Source: Heterodera schachtii (taxonomy: Eukaryota; Nematoda; Chromadorea; Rhabditida; Heteroderidae). From it: 64,000 bases of DNA. Where the stretch lies: the NCBI GenBank assembly GCA_023374025.1, contig SIJG01000001.1:470371-534370 (forward strand), in the 5' to 3' direction. Below, in pieces: positions 1-12,850 of the stretch. The position numbers and the translations under genes are program-made. The stretch's first letter is position 1, and each line of letters begins with the position of its first letter. A model generated the notes under the pieces. The model searched no databases. It saw nothing but the letters and a program-made list of their open reading frames with translations, and had not been told where the DNA came from.

Positions 1-92
1 CCGTAGTCTCGCCCCACCTATTGGCCGCCGTAGTCGAGTGTGCGGCGGTTTTTTAGCGCAATAGGAAAAATTAAACTTTTATATTTGACGTT
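1..92. repeat. GC-rich dispersed repeat, inverted copy of 17346-17437
   Basis: The first 63 bases are the exact reverse complement of 17375-17437, and similarity continues with small changes to about base 92 and more weakly to about 150. A third copy, in the same orientation as the 17 kb one, lies at 59772-59836. The core contains the self-complementary stretch GCCGCCGTAGTCGAG next to GTGCGGCGG. Its GC content contrasts sharply with the AT-rich surroundings. I see no coding capacity. It may be one end of a mobile element, but I could not find target duplications. Confidence 0.8.
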
Positions 93-422
93 CTTTTCCG
101 ATTTTTTTGACTACTGGTTTAAAAATAGTTTTAACGATTTTGAGGACCCATAACATGCGTCGGTTCGACTTAATTCCTTGATTTTTAGACTTAGCTCGTT
201 AAGAGCTTTCGAATGATACCAAATTTGTTCAAAATTTTTTATTTAAAATTGATTTTTGGCTGATTTTTGAGGCAAATTTTCGAGTTTTAAACCGGTTCAA
301 AAACCGGTTTAAACGCTTTGCCACGCAGTTTTTTTGACGGTTTAGGCGTTTTCAGCATCTAAGAAAACCTATAAAAATGTTTTTATGCGATTTTGAGTCT
401 GGGACCTATGATGGATATTTTC

Positions 423-3400
423 CATTTTCACATTCACTTTTGCCAAAGAGTTCGTATGAGTTCGTTTCCACCGCATCAATTTTGGCACAAAGTTTCATCT
501 GCTGATTTTGCATTTGCAAAAGACGATCAGCTTTAAGCAAAAAAAATTATTGTGCCTATCAATTAAAATGATTAACAAATTATCCAATTTTCACTCACAA
601 ATCATACCATTCCGTTCCAAAATTGCGTTAAATTCGTCTAATTTTGAAATTAGTTTTCAAAATTAAAAATGCTTCGTTACGGTAGACATTCATTCACTTA
701 CCGTACTTTTCCGTTTCCAATTCCTCGTCATCTTGCTTTTTGTTCTCCATTTCACTCATTCGTCCCAAAAGATCTTTCTGTTCATTTTGCAATTCCAAGA
801 TTTGGTCAATAAGTGCTTAAAATATTGGGATAAATTATTAAATTGTTTTTTTTATATATTTTTATTCCCTTTTAATTATTAATTTAATTTTTTAATTTTG
901 CAATTTACCATTTCCGAATCGGTAGTTCAAAATGTCAACACAATTTTTCAATTTGTTTTGTCGTTCTTCCAATTCGGTGCCTTTTGTTTGGATGGCATTG
1001 GCAAATTCGGCGTTCGCATTTATTTTCTGTGCCAATGAAAAATAAAATAAAAATAAGTAATTGCATTTTATAATTTATTTAAAAAAAATTTAAATCCATT
1101 CCACCTCATCAATTTTCGTTACAATTTCTTCGTGCATTTCCTTAAATTGCCCAAATTTTTTCGATAATTCATCGATTTTGGCAAAAAGGTCTGATTGTTC
1201 GGCATTTTGTTGTTGTAAAAGGCGATCAGCTTAAAGAAATTAAACATACGTACATTTCAAAATATGTAATTTAAAATTCGAATAGAAAACTTTTAGCTAA
1301 ATTATTACAAATTACCATTTTCTGATTAGCAATTTATATTTTTGGGTTTAGACTACGTTAAGATTAACAATATTCTGTAGATTATTTAAAGTTTCTTACC
1401 GTATTTCTCCTTCTCTTCCTGTTGTTGGTTCACCTGCTTCTCCAATTGGCCCATTCTTTCATGAAACGCTTCGAAATGACCAGCAGAAACTGAAAAATAC
1501 TGAACTTTATTTATAAGTTATTACAAAATTTAAATTGTGTTTACAAAATTACAGTATTCCTACCGTATTTCTCATGCTGATTGTCGTTCTGTTGTTGGTT
1601 CACCTGCTTCTCCAATTGGCCCATTCTTTCCTGAATCGCTTCGAACTGATCAGCAGAAACTGAAAAATTATTTATAATTATTACAAAATTCAACAAATAT
1701 TTATTGAATTGTATTTCAAAATTACAGTATTCTTACCGTATTTCCCATGCTCATTCTCCTTCTGTTGTTGTTGTTTTTTCAACTGATTTTCCAATTCGAT
1801 GACCCGTTCCGCAAGTGTCTGTTGGACATTTTGCAGCTGTGCAAATTGTTCGACAAAAGCTAAACAATGAGCAAATTTGGAAGGAATTTAAAGTAAACAA
1901 ACTTACAGTAACCTAGGCACTGTATTAGTGCTGTTTAAAAATGCTCTTTACTGTGATAATTTCTGCTACCGTATGATCAATTTTTCCTACCGTATTCGCC
2001 CTGCTGTTCGTCCTCCTTCCCATTTTGCTTGTTCTGTTTCATTTGGTGCTGCTCAATGTTGACAATCTTCGCCTTCAACACAATGTTTTCCGTGATCAGT
2101 TTCTTTTTCTCCAATTCGGTACGAATTTCTCTCTAAAAATTAAAAATGCGCCAAAAAAAGAATTTAAGTTATCTTATTTAAAAATTTTTGCATTTTCTGA
2201 AATTTTTTACGGTAATTTTTCTGACTGTGGTACTGATTTACGAAAATCAAATAAAGAACCCACGTTCGGATCACTTTTCGTGATAATGTCCAACAGTTGT
2301 TTTTTCCGGGCCAATTCCAATTCAATGCTCGCAATTTCACGCAAAAACTTAAAAATCATTAAGAATTCGTTGATTACTGATAAAAATTTAAATTTAAATT
2401 ATTTAATATTATAAAAAATGTTAAAATATTGTAACATAAATTAAATTCTTCGTTGTTTCATTTTTTAAACTCTTGCCCACCTTCGTTATCTGCTGGTCAA
2501 TACGATCTAAATTTCAAAAATCTTTTTTACTTTATAACTTCTTCAGAAAATTATTTGATTTATAAATCATAAATTTGCCATGCATTTGTTTTAATTCTCA
2601 ACAGAGACAGTTACAGTATGCTTATCAGTACAGTTTTCAGTTTAAAATCAAACCCTTACCGTTTCCATATTGTCCAAAAATGTCGCAATTTGCTGACGAT
2701 GGTTCAATTGCTTGCTGCTGCTCCATTAGTTTCATTTGCACAAATTTTGCCCTCAAAAGACGCAATTCGTCGGATGGACTCAAAATCGGAAAAAGTGCTG
2801 AATTTTTTTAAAATCTTATTTTTGTTATTTAAAAAAAAGTTTCTTTATTTACTTTGCTCGTCATAGGCTGTTATTTTCGTATTTGTTGAATCATATGAAA
2901 TAGACATTTCTAAATTCAAATTTTAAAATAAATCCGCCGTTCAAAGGTTTTATTTAAAAGAATTTGATATTTAAAGAAGTTTAAAAAAATAAATGTATGA
3001 ATTTCCCACGGTTTTTCGCCTTTGCATTTTATTTATCAATATTATGCCATGACCAAACAAATCAATCGTTCATTTTCAAACTTGGAAATGATTTGCCTAA
3101 AGCAAAAATTCACGCAGTATTCAAATTCAAAAAATGATTGACATGCAAAAGGAGTGAGAAAATAATTCAACAAAAATGTAAAAATTGGGAAAAAGGGCAC
3201 TAAAAGTGTAAAATATTTAATTAAGTGTTTAGGTCAAGGGAGTTTTACCGCAATTGTCTGCGGCGCAAAAGTCGGTACACCAAGTTATGAACGTTTTTTT
3301 AAATGAAAAAGTGTTAGTATTCGTGGTGAAATTGGTTGGCAATGATTAAAACTTGTTTTAAATAATTTTTTAAAAAGAAGCAGTATAACCTTACTTAAAA

Positions 3401-6154
3401 GAGGAATTAATTTTCTAAAATATGTAAATAACTAAAACTCCCTTGACCTAAACACTTAATTAATTTTTTTTTGCTTTTAGTGCCCCCTTTTCCCAATTTT
3501 TCCATTTTTGTTGAATTATTTTCTCACTCCTTTTGCATGTCAATCGTTTTTTGTATTTGAATACTGCGTGAATTTTTGCTTTAGGCAAATCATTTTCAAG
3601 TTTGAAAATGAACGATTGATTTGTTTGGTCATGGCATAATATTGATAAATAAAATGCAAAGGCGAAAAACCGTTGGAAATTCATAAATTTATTTTTTTTA
3701 AACTTTATCAAATTCTTTTAAATAAAATCTTTTAAGGGCGGATTTATTTTAAATTTATTTAGAAATGTCTATTTCATATGATTCAACAAGTACGAAAATA
3801 ACAGCCTATAACGAGCAAGGTTAATAAAGAAATTTTTTTTATATTAATAAAGATGTGATTTTTTTCTAAATTTTGAACCATCGTCAGCAAATTGCGACAT
3901 TTTGGGACAATATGGAAACGGTAAGGGTTTGATTTTAAACTGAAAACTGTATTGATAGGCGTACTGTACTGTAACTGTCTCTGTTGAGAATAAAAACAAA
4001 TGCATGGCAAATTTATGATTTATAATTTATAAATCAAATAATTTTCTGAAGAAGTTATAAAGTAAAAAAGATTTTTGAAATTTAGATCGTATTGACCAGC
4101 AGATAACGAAGGTGGGCAAGAGTTTAAAAAATGAAACAACGAACAATTAAATTTATGTTACAATATTTTAACATTTTTTATAATATTAAATAATTTAAAT
4201 TTAAATTTTTATCAGTAATCAACGAATTCTTAATGATTTTTAAGTTTTTGCGTGAAATTGCGAGCATGGAATTGCAATTGGCCCTAAAAAAACAATTGTT
4301 GGAACTTACAAAGAAAACCGAACTGAACGTGGGTTATTATTTGATTGCTTTTCATAAATCAATAGCACAGTCAGGGGCAAAATCACAATTTGATTTTTGG
4401 TGCATTTTTAATTTTTCAGCGAGAAATTTGTGCCGAATTGGAGAAACAGAAACTGATTACGGAAAACATTGTGTTGAAGGCGAAGATTGTCAACATTGAC
4501 CAGCACCAAATGAAACAGAACAAGCAAAATGGGAAGGAGGACGAACAGCAGGGCGAATACGGTAGGGAAAATTGATCATACGGTAGCAGAAATTATCAAA
4601 GTAAAGAGCATTTGTAAACAGAACAAATACAGTCCTAGGTTACTGTAAATTTGGTTGCTTTACATTCCTTCCAAGAGAAAGAACATATTTACTCATTGTT
4701 AAGCTTTTGTTGAACAATTTGCACAGCTGCAAAATGTCCAGCAGACACTTTCGGATCGTATCAGTCAATTGGATAATCAGTTGAAAAAACAACAACAGAA
4801 GGAGAAAGAGCATGGGAAATACGGTAAGGATACTGTCAATTTTGTAAAGATAATTTAATAGCTATTGATAGAATGGAATATTGTAATAACTTATAAATAA
4901 TGTTCAATATTTTTCAGTTTCTGCTGATCAGTTCGAAGCGATTCAGGAAAGAATGGGCCAATTGGAGAAGCAGGTGAACCAACAACAGAACGACAATCAG
5001 CATGAGAAATACGGTAGGAATACTGTAATTTTGTAAACACAATTTAAATTTTGTAATAACTTATAAATAAAGTTCAGTATTTTTCAGTTTCTGCTGGTCA
5101 TTTCGAAGCGTTTCATGAAAGAATGGGCCAATTGGAGAAGCAGGTGAACCAACAACAGGAAGAGAAGGAGAAATACGGTAAGAAACTTTAAATAATCTAC
5201 AGAATATTGTTAATCTTAACGTAGTCTAAACCCAAAAATATAAATTGCTAATCAGAAAATGGTAATTTGTAATAATTTAGCTAAAAGTTTTCTATTCGAA
5301 TTTTAAATTACATATTTTGAAATGTACGTATGTTTAATTTCTTTAAGCTGATCGCCTTTTACAACAACAAAATGCCGAACAATCAGACCTTTTTGCCAAA
5401 ATCGATGAATTATCGAAAAAATTTGGGCAATTTAAGGAAATGCACGAAGAAATTGTAACGAAAATTGATGAGGTGGAATGGATTTAAATTTTTTTTAAAT
5501 AAATTATAAAATGCAATTACTTATTTTTATTTTATTTTTCATTGGCACAGAAAATAAATGCGAACGCCGAATTTGCCAATGCCATCCAAACAAAAGGCAC
5601 CGAATTGGAAGAACGACAAAACAAATTGAAAAATTGTGTTGACATTTTGAACTACCGATTCGGAAATGGTAAATTGCAAAATTAAAAAATTAAATTAATA
5701 ATTAAAAGGGAATAAAAATATATAAAAAAAACAATTTAATAATTTATCCCAATATTTTAAGCACTTATTGACCAAATCTTGGAATTGCAAAATGAACAGA
5801 AAGATCTTTTGGGACGAATGAGTGAAATGGAGAACAAAAAGCAAGATGACGAGGAATTGGAAACGGAAAAGTACGGTAAGTGAATGAATGTCTACCGTAA
5901 CGAAGCATTTTTAATTTTGAAAACTAATTTCAAAATTAGACGAATTTAACGCAATTTTGGAACGGAATGGTATGATTTGTGAGTGAAAATTGGATAATTT
6001 GTTAATCATTTTAATTGATAGGCACAATAATTTTTTTTGCTTAAAGCTGATCGTCTTTTGCAAATGCAAAATCAGCAGATGAAACTTTGTGCCAAAATTG
6101 ATGCGGTTGAGACGAACTCATACGAACTCTTTGGCAAAAGTGAATGTGAAAATG
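423..6154. repeat. Large imperfect inverted repeat (palindrome), about 2.8 kb arms
   Basis: The left arm runs from about 423 to 3247 and the right arm from about 3433 to 6154, with a spacer of roughly 185 bases. Matching is recognisable along the whole length: for example 423-435 pairs with 6142-6154, and 3217-3247 pairs with 3433-3461. Both arms carry the same set of coiled-coil exons in opposite directions. They are not identical. The right arm has lost most of exon 2, and the exon at 4245-4328 differs from its left counterpart at many coding positions. The structure is therefore an old inverted duplication, not a recent assembly artefact. Confidence 0.9.
480..2907 (-). pseudogene. Partial inverted copy of coiled-coil SPRY gene, no SPRY cassette
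   Basis: Reading the minus strand there is a start exon at 2907-2853 (begins MSISYDSTNTKITAYDEQ), exon 2 at 2797-2660 with good acceptor and donor (contains LRLLRAKFVQMKLMEQQQ), then the same series of coiled-coil exons as the plus-strand gene at 3765-10147. The copy ends near 423, where the GC-rich repeat begins, so it has no SPRY exons. Exons 1 and 2 are better preserved here than in the plus-strand gene. The product, if made, would be a coiled-coil fragment. I call it a partial duplicate. It could still donate intact 5' exons by gene conversion. No stop-codon survey of every exon was made. Confidence 0.7.
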
Positions 6155-9100
6155 ATTATAATATTTTTTAAATAATTTTCAAATTAGACAACAAATAATA
6201 CAACAAAAATACATATTTTAATAATTGAAACATATTTCAGTTTGCTCCAATCATTTTGAACCGATTTTGGCACGGATTGGCCAATTGGAGAAATGCCGAC
6301 AGAAGCAAAATGCACATTTTGATCAACTGAACACCTCCCAAAAGGATCAGTGTGAAAAATTGGCCAAAATGGAGAACGAAATCGGTGTGGAATTAATTGG
6401 CAAATACTTATAATTATGTTTAATAATTGGCCTAATTATATGTTTAAAAGTAAAAATAATTGCTACAAAAGCGGTAATATTTTAATAATAATTTATGTTT
6501 TATTTCAGCTGAAAGCCTTTCACACCTAAGAAATGACCACGCGCAGCAGCAAAAGGAGTTTTGTTCCAAAATTGATGAGGTGAATTCTACGAATTAATAA
6601 AACAAATACATGCTGATAAAATAAAAGCAATTTGCAGCCGAGAGGATTTGAACCCAGATCATTCTGAAAAAATCAAGTAATTCAAACCAATGAATCAATG
6701 ATCTTACAATCTCGGATTCGTGCTAAACGCTTTTGCGAAAATTTTAAATCTTTTCCATTGTGACACAAATTACGAAGGATTACCTAATTATGTATTTTGT
6801 CAAAAATGGGTTAAATTAGTCGAAGTGATAGTAATTTGGTGATCATGAATTATTTTTGCGATACTTAAACTATTAGCGATCCCAAATAACATCAGCAACT
6901 TGTTTTCACCACTAAATTTTGCCAAAAATGGGGGAACCATCGACAGAATTACTGGAAAATTTGAATTCTTTATTTTTGTTTCAAATTTTTAATTTTAAAG
7001 GCAGAAGATGAGAATCAAAAGCTGAAAAATGATCACAAGGAAATGAAGGAGAAAATGGACAAATTGGAAGAAAAATTGGACGCGGTGGGGTCAAATTGTT
7101 AATCATTTACAAAATTCAAAAATGAAAATAAAAATTTTCGGATTTTTGGCAATAAAAAACATTTAATTTCAGCACAAGACATTCCAAGAAGAATTTGAGA
7201 AAAAGGTCATGGAACGAATTGATGTGACGGTGCAGACCAGGGCTGGACGAAATTTCGTGTCGTTTTCGTTTCGTCCTACATTTTCGGCACTTTTTGAGTT
7301 TCGTTTTCGTGTTTCGTTTTCGTCCGCTAAAGTTTTTTCGTTTCGTTTTCGGTTTCGGTTTTCAAAATTTTGTTTTTCGTTTCGTGTTTCGTTTTCGGTT
7401 TTTAAAATTTTAGATTTTCGTTTCGTTTTCGTTTTCGTCAGAGCAATATTTTACGAAAAAGACGAAAATATTTACACCCTTAAGAATGACTTTTTTGGTA
7501 AGAAATAATAAGTTTTATTATTTAATTATTTTAGTTTAGTGGTGAAAACAGCAGGTTTGTTTTGTGCTGTGCATTAATGTTCGATCCCGCATGACCGCAC
7601 TTTATTTTACCGATTTTAATAGAAAATCTGCTATGAAATAGCACTCAAATTTTCAAAAATTTTCCCGGCGTCGCCTATCGGAGCCGCCGGACCCACTTCC
7701 CATTCATTAACTTGTAAAAAAAATACACTGCAAAAAACGTTTGAAAATCTTTTTTTTTCAGCACGGTTTCACAGAAATGTACGATTTGCTAATTTCTTCC
7801 CCAAAAATTGTTAAAATCCATAATACACTGTGTTTCATTAGAATAGGGACACCCTATTTTTTGGGAGTTTGACCACTTCCCATGAACCGATCGATTTGAA
7901 ATTTTACATAACTCTCCCTAAAAGACATATTTCTGTCCGCAAAATAAACTGAAATGTGAAAAAAGATTTGTTCTTTCTTATTTAGCTTGTTTTATCAGTT
8001 TCCTTTTGGTAGTTGTTGAGGTTTTTCTCAGTTTTTCAAAGTGTCCCTATTCTAATGTAACACCCCAATTTTGGAAAAAAATTCGTAAAATTTTTTTCCG
8101 TCGTCATTTCGTCTTCTCATTGTTAGAATCTTAATATTTTCAGAATTGCTACGTACAGTTAAAATTTCAAATCGATCGGTTCATGGGAAGTGGTCAAACT
8201 CCCAAAAAATAGGGTGTCCCTATTCTAATGAAACACAGTGTAGGATGTGAAAAACATAACATTTTAATACATTTTTTATCGAAAAAATTATATATTAACT
8301 GATTCGAACCAATTTTGCAAGATTGCCTTTTTTGACCCTAAATCTTATTTTTTGTCATTGATGTTCTTTATTTTAAAAATTTTTTGGTCACACCCCTGTC
8401 CTAGAGCCACATTAGCTTTTCCACCTACTAGGATCTTCATTCCTTCAGTTAGAGGATACAATTTTAAAGTTTTATGTTTCTTAAAAAAAATTTTCGGTTT
8501 TTTTCGTTTCGTTTCGTACGAAAATGGTTATTTTTTCGTTTTCGTGTTTCGTTTTCGTCCGTCAAAATTTTTTCGTTTCGTGTTTCGTTTTCGGTTTTCA
8601 AAAAAATTTTTTTCGTTTCGTGTTTCGTTTTCGTATCGAATGCACTTTTTCGTTTCGTTTTCGTATACGAAAAAATTTTTTTGTGATTTTCGCACAGCCC
8701 TGGTGCAGACGAAGGTTGACAAAATGGAAATGGCAAATGAACAGCAAAAGGGTAAGGGAAAATAAACAAAGATTACTGTTTTGGGGGTTTTTAAGCCTAA
8801 AGATTGGAGCCTTACTGATTATAGAGAAAAAACTGGGTTTTTAGATCTCTATTTTCTAAAATACCCTTTTTGAAACGAGTTATGAATAATTTTTCAGGAA
8901 AATCTAATTTTCCAGAATTTCTTTAATAATAATTTTCTTTTTGAACATAGCATTTCTTATAAAACGCATAAAAGCTACTGTTTTTTCTCTATTTTCAAGC
9001 TTTATTCAGCTAAAATTGACTAACTCTGAAGTAAGCTATGAATTTTCAAACATTCAACTAATTCCGAGCCCAAAAACTGAAAAATTAAAAAAAAAATTGC

Positions 9101-10147
9101 AAAATATCGAAAATTAATTGTGCCATTTTATTAAACACTAGGTTCAAAAACTTGATTTCTTTTTGGGAAAAACAATTTTGTTTTTTTGGTGGGCGGGCTT
9201 ATATTAGAGGCTTCGAATTTAGGTGTGCTTATATTTTTAGGAAATACGATATACGACATTTGGAAAATATCAATTTTAATAAATAATTGAATTTCTATTT
9301 TTAGCTTCTGATGAACGATTCTCACAATTACAAAATGATCAAAATTATTGGGATGCCACCGCTTGTCATAAAGGCAACGAAATCATTGGCTCCAAAAGAT
9401 TGACAGTCCATCACAACAGAAATCATTCTTATGGTATTATTTAAATTTACCAAAATAAAATAATTTCTCCTTAGTTTGGCCTTCCGTCTTCGCTAAACAT
9501 CCGATTTTGCTGAACAATAATTCGTCGGATATTATTTTTTACTATGAAATTTCTGTAAAAAATAAGAAAAAGTAAGTTTATTTAAATTTTTATATATCAA
9601 TTTTCAAAAAATTAAAATTTAATTATTATAATTAAAAAGTTATTCCTTTATTATTAATTTCTTCTTTATTCAGTCATCTCATCTTCGGATTTGCCTTCAA
9701 ACAGCAGACAAAATTAGAAGAGACAATTGGATATGAAAAGGGCACTTATGCATATGAAAGTGATGGCGATATTCGGATTAACGGAAAAGAAAAAGGAATA
9801 AATGACGAATATTCCTACAGTGAAGGCGATACCGTAGGAATTGGCGTCAATTCGGACACTCGACAGATCATTTTCACCAAAAATGGACTCCGTTTGGGTT
9901 GGACAAATAAACTTATAATTATCAAACCTTAAATTATAAATTCATTAATTATCTAATTAATTTTAATTGGTTTTTAAGTTTTAATTATCAAAAATCCCTT
10001 AACTTTTTCAAAGGTTTCTCTGATTTTCTCGACGCTTCATCTTTTGCCGACAATTCTCTTCACCCATTCGTTACTTTATTCAATTTTAATGACAAAATCG
10101 AGGCTAATTTTGGGCCCAATTTCAAGTTCAATTTGGCAACTCTCTGA
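3765..10147 (+). CDS. Coiled-coil plus SPRY-domain protein, about 20 exons, damaged
   Basis: Inferred exons: 3765-3819, a remnant ending 3920, 4086-4111, 4245-4328, 4420-4561, 4704-4823, 4918-5013, 5088-5177, 5348-5472, 5551-5668, 5762-5875, 6047-6139, 6241-6384, 6509-6579, 7001-7084, 7173-8751 (interrupted), 9305-9433, 9475-9571, 9674-9897, 10014-10147. Phases agree at every junction from 4086 to the TGA at 10145. The first two thirds are Glu/Lys/Gln-rich coiled coil with repeated phrases such as MGQLEKQVNQQQ. The end is a complete SPRY cassette (NYWDATACHK, VFAKHPILL, FTKNGLRLG, EANFGPNFKF). There is no signal peptide, so an intracellular protein is likely. Two lesions are visible. Most of exon 2 with its acceptor is deleted, and a transposon sits in the exon at 7173. 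SPRY domains bind protein partners; the partner here is unknown. Confidence 0.75.
7238..8702. mobile_element. hAT-like non-autonomous transposon with 8-bp target duplication
   Basis: The element is flanked by direct repeats GTGCAGAC at 7230-7237 and 8703-8710. It starts CAGGGCTGGACGAAA and ends with the complement of CAGGGCTGTGCGAAA. An 8-bp duplication and CAGGG-type inverted ends fit the hAT superfamily. Both subterminal regions are dense in TTTCGTTTTCG-like motifs. The host exon is uninterrupted in relatives at 34524-34605 and 54276-54331, which serve as empty sites. Insert plus one duplication is 1473 bases, a multiple of three. No transposase is visible. Confidence 0.9.
7826..8240. mobile_element. 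Tc1/mariner-like MITE nested inside the hAT element
   Basis: Perfect 81-bp terminal inverted repeats occupy 7826-7906 and 8160-8240, beginning CACTGTGTTTCATTAG. They are flanked by TA at 7824-7825 and 8241-8242, the hallmark target of Tc1/mariner elements. A degenerate third copy of the terminal motif (AGTGTCCCTATTCTAATG) lies inside, near 8040. At 415 bp it is non-autonomous. The perfect arms suggest recent insertion. Confidence 0.9.
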
Positions 10148-10477
10148 GAAAGATGAAATTTTCACAAAAACTTATCAATTTGTTCTTTTAAATATTTATG
10201 CTTCTTTCTTCAATTATTATTTTTGTTTTTTGCATTTTGCTAAAATGTAAGAAAAAATAATGACGAAATATCATTATGTGAAAAAAACGACTCAGAAAAC
10301 TCAGTGATTGGACAAACAACAGAATTCATTACACACCAATGAATTCTCCAGCCCTTCACTTTTATTCATTCATTTATTTATCATTTTGGAGTATATTTTA
10401 TTCGTAAAATAAAATAAAATGATTCAAATCGTAAATATCAATTTCAATTTTTAATTAATTAAGAATTAATTAGCAAA

Positions 10478-11230
10478 TGAACTGATTTTTGTTATTGTCC
10501 GTCATTCTGTGCTTTGTTACTATTTGCTCAGCTCAACCAATACGGTAATGTCTTATGTGATCAGAAATTGAATATTTATTTTGAATTTTTTAGCTCATTG
10601 TCATCCGTTGTTGGCCTTTGAAAATTGTGCAATGGCAAAAAGGGGAAAAATTTTGATTGAAAATGGCTGCACAAAGTTAAATGTTTGAAAAATTTATTTT
10701 AAAATTGATTATTTTTTATCATTTTTAGGCTTTTCCTCCTCTGCTACCAAAGCGAAATGGCAAAAAATAAAAATATTGGCAAACTTTTTGTAGTGTGAAC
10801 AAGGACATTGGCAAACAAAAATTTGTGGAATGTGCCGAAGAAATCGTCGAAGACCAATGGCACGACCTGATCATTTCCAAGCACCAAGGCGCAATAATCA
10901 GCCACGAACCGAGGCAAGGTGGGAGAGAATATTTCATGAATTTAAAAAATAAAACTTCGACGGCACTTTCGGTACCGAACAAATAAAACAAATGTAAAAA
11001 TATTTATAAATCAAATTGACCAAAAGGTAAAGCGAAATGAATAATTTAAAATAATAATTTTTACAGATATTGAACCACTTGGAAATGAACTTTTAAATGC
11101 GCTTCCTTCTGCCGCATTTTTTGACGATTTCATTGCATTCGCTTTGGCATTTGAATTTGAATTTGGCGCAATATTTAGTGGACAAAACGGCACCACGAAA
11201 TTGTGTAAAGAGAAAGTTATTTTTTAGTGC
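10478..11230 (+). pseudogene. Decayed secreted-protein gene, copy 1
   Basis: At 10478 an ATG is followed two codons later by TGA, then by a signal-peptide-like stretch (FLLLSVILCFVTICSAQP) and a donor-like GTAATG. Next come exon-like pieces: 10594-10677 (PLLAFENCAMAKRGK, cysteine-containing), 10730-10789, 10795-10986 (IGKQKFVECAEEI) and about 11066-11226. The pieces do not join in frame. I do not recognise the family. A second degraded copy of the last blocks lies at 11820-12240. The early stop and phase breaks make a relic most likely. Confidence 0.4.
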
Positions 11231-11819
11231 CTTCCCCAAAAAAGTGATACAAAAAGCAAATTTTAATTTCTAATTGACTAATTGTTTGAAATAACTGAAT
11301 TAAATTCGATTTAAAATTTTCATTAATTTAATTTAGCTTTAACTTTAACTTTCAGATTTTATTAAATAAAAAACAAAATAAAAATTTGCAAAAGACGGAT
11401 TTTTGCTTTGGGTTTTTCATAATAAGTAAAAGCAATTTTTAATTAATTAATTTTTACTTAAAAAATGCTACACATAAAATTCATATGTTTTTACATATAT
11501 TTGTTTCTTTGTTTAATTTTAAATAATTAAAAATTTGGAGAAGAAAAATTATTCATCAAAAAGTCATGAATAAACGTGAAAAGTGCTTTTCAATTCAAAC
11601 AAATGCTTAAAAAATTAATTAAATTTTGAATTATTCATATCATTCTTTTCATTTTTTATCAAAAAGTATAAAAGCAAATATGAATAAAATTGATAACACG
11701 AGAGAAACATCTTTGGAAGGAAGAATGGTATTTAAGCATCAATTTATTTTTCTTTAACGCAGATTTCCAGTAAAGGCTTAATAAATTGGGCACGAATAAA
11801 TGTACAATTTCGCTTTTTT

Positions 11820-12458
11820 AAAATTGGCAAACATTTTGGGGTGTTAACAAGGACATTGGCAAACAAAAATTTGTGGAATGTGCCGAAGAAATCGCCAAAG
11901 AACCAATGGCACGGTCTGATAATTTCCTAGCACCAAGGCGGAATAACCAGTACTAACCGAGGCAAGTTGGGAGAGAAGATTTCATGAATTTAAAAAATTA
12001 AGCCATGGATTCGACGGCACTTTCGGTACCGAACAAATAAAATAAACGGAAAATTTCTACAAATTGACTTGGCCAAAGGTAAAGCCAAATGCATATTTTA
12101 ATAGTAATCATTTTTACAGATATTGAACAGTTGGAAATGATTCTTGGCGATTTTATTGCATTTGCTTTGCCATTTGAATTTGGCGTAAATATTTTGTGCA
12201 TCAAACGGCACCACTAAATTGTTCAAAGAGAAAGTCCAATTTTCATTTGTAAAACTCAATAATCAAATAATTTAATTTTTTAGTGCCTTTACAAATCATT
12301 GCCCCCTCCCAAAAACCTTTGAATTAGTGCCATTTGCACAGCCCTTGGACCATTTTGGCACAAATTGTACGAATATTTTCTTCCCGGCGGATGTGGACAA
12401 ATTCATGCTGAACATCACCATAAAGCCATATGATGTTGGTGCAAAAAATATCATTTAA
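11820..12458 (+). pseudogene. Decayed secreted-protein gene, copy 2 and 3' exon
   Basis: About 400 bases repeat the 10780-11210 block with many changes, including the phrase for IGKQKFVECAEEI, now with stops in frame. It is followed by a 46-codon open exon-like stretch at 12319-12458 that contains FFPADVDKFMLNITIKPYD, with N-C-T and N-I-T glycosylation sequons, ending in TAA. The sequons fit a secreted product. The family is not recognised. The pair shows a local tandem duplication of a gene that has since decayed. Confidence 0.35.
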
Positions 12459-12850
12459 TTATTTGTTCAGATTCGGACCATGGCTTTGAAATTGGTCAAA
12501 ATATTTTAACAAATTCCGACTTTATTTCATAATTTAAACCACCAAAATGTTAAAAATAGAAAAATTTGAATTTTTTCGATTCGACATTTGTTTGAGTGTG
12601 GATTAGTCATTACAAATCGGTTGAAATATATATCAAATTCATGATTAGGGACCACAAAAACCCCAAGGGAATGATTTTTCACAAGTTAGAATCACAAAAA
12701 AGTTTGGAAATAAAAATGGTTCACCCTCTTTTTTAATAAAATTCAAAAATAGGTTATTTTGCAATTCTAATAATTTATTTTAATTCTTTAGTTACCGACT
12801 ACGACAGAGGTATGTATATATAAAGATTTTTTTAATATTAATTTTTCAAG

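Noticed and set aside
6637..6716. tRNA-like segment on minus (acceptor-like CCGAGA/TCTCGG and GGGTTCAAATCC B-box-like motif)
   Set aside because: The B-box motif is good, but the T stem does not pair when placed against the acceptor stem and no convincing A box or anticodon stem is seen. At most a decayed tRNA or SINE head.
7209..8844. Phe/Arg-rich frames such as FRFRVSFS
   Set aside because: They come from TTTCGTTTTCG subterminal repeats of the hAT-like element.
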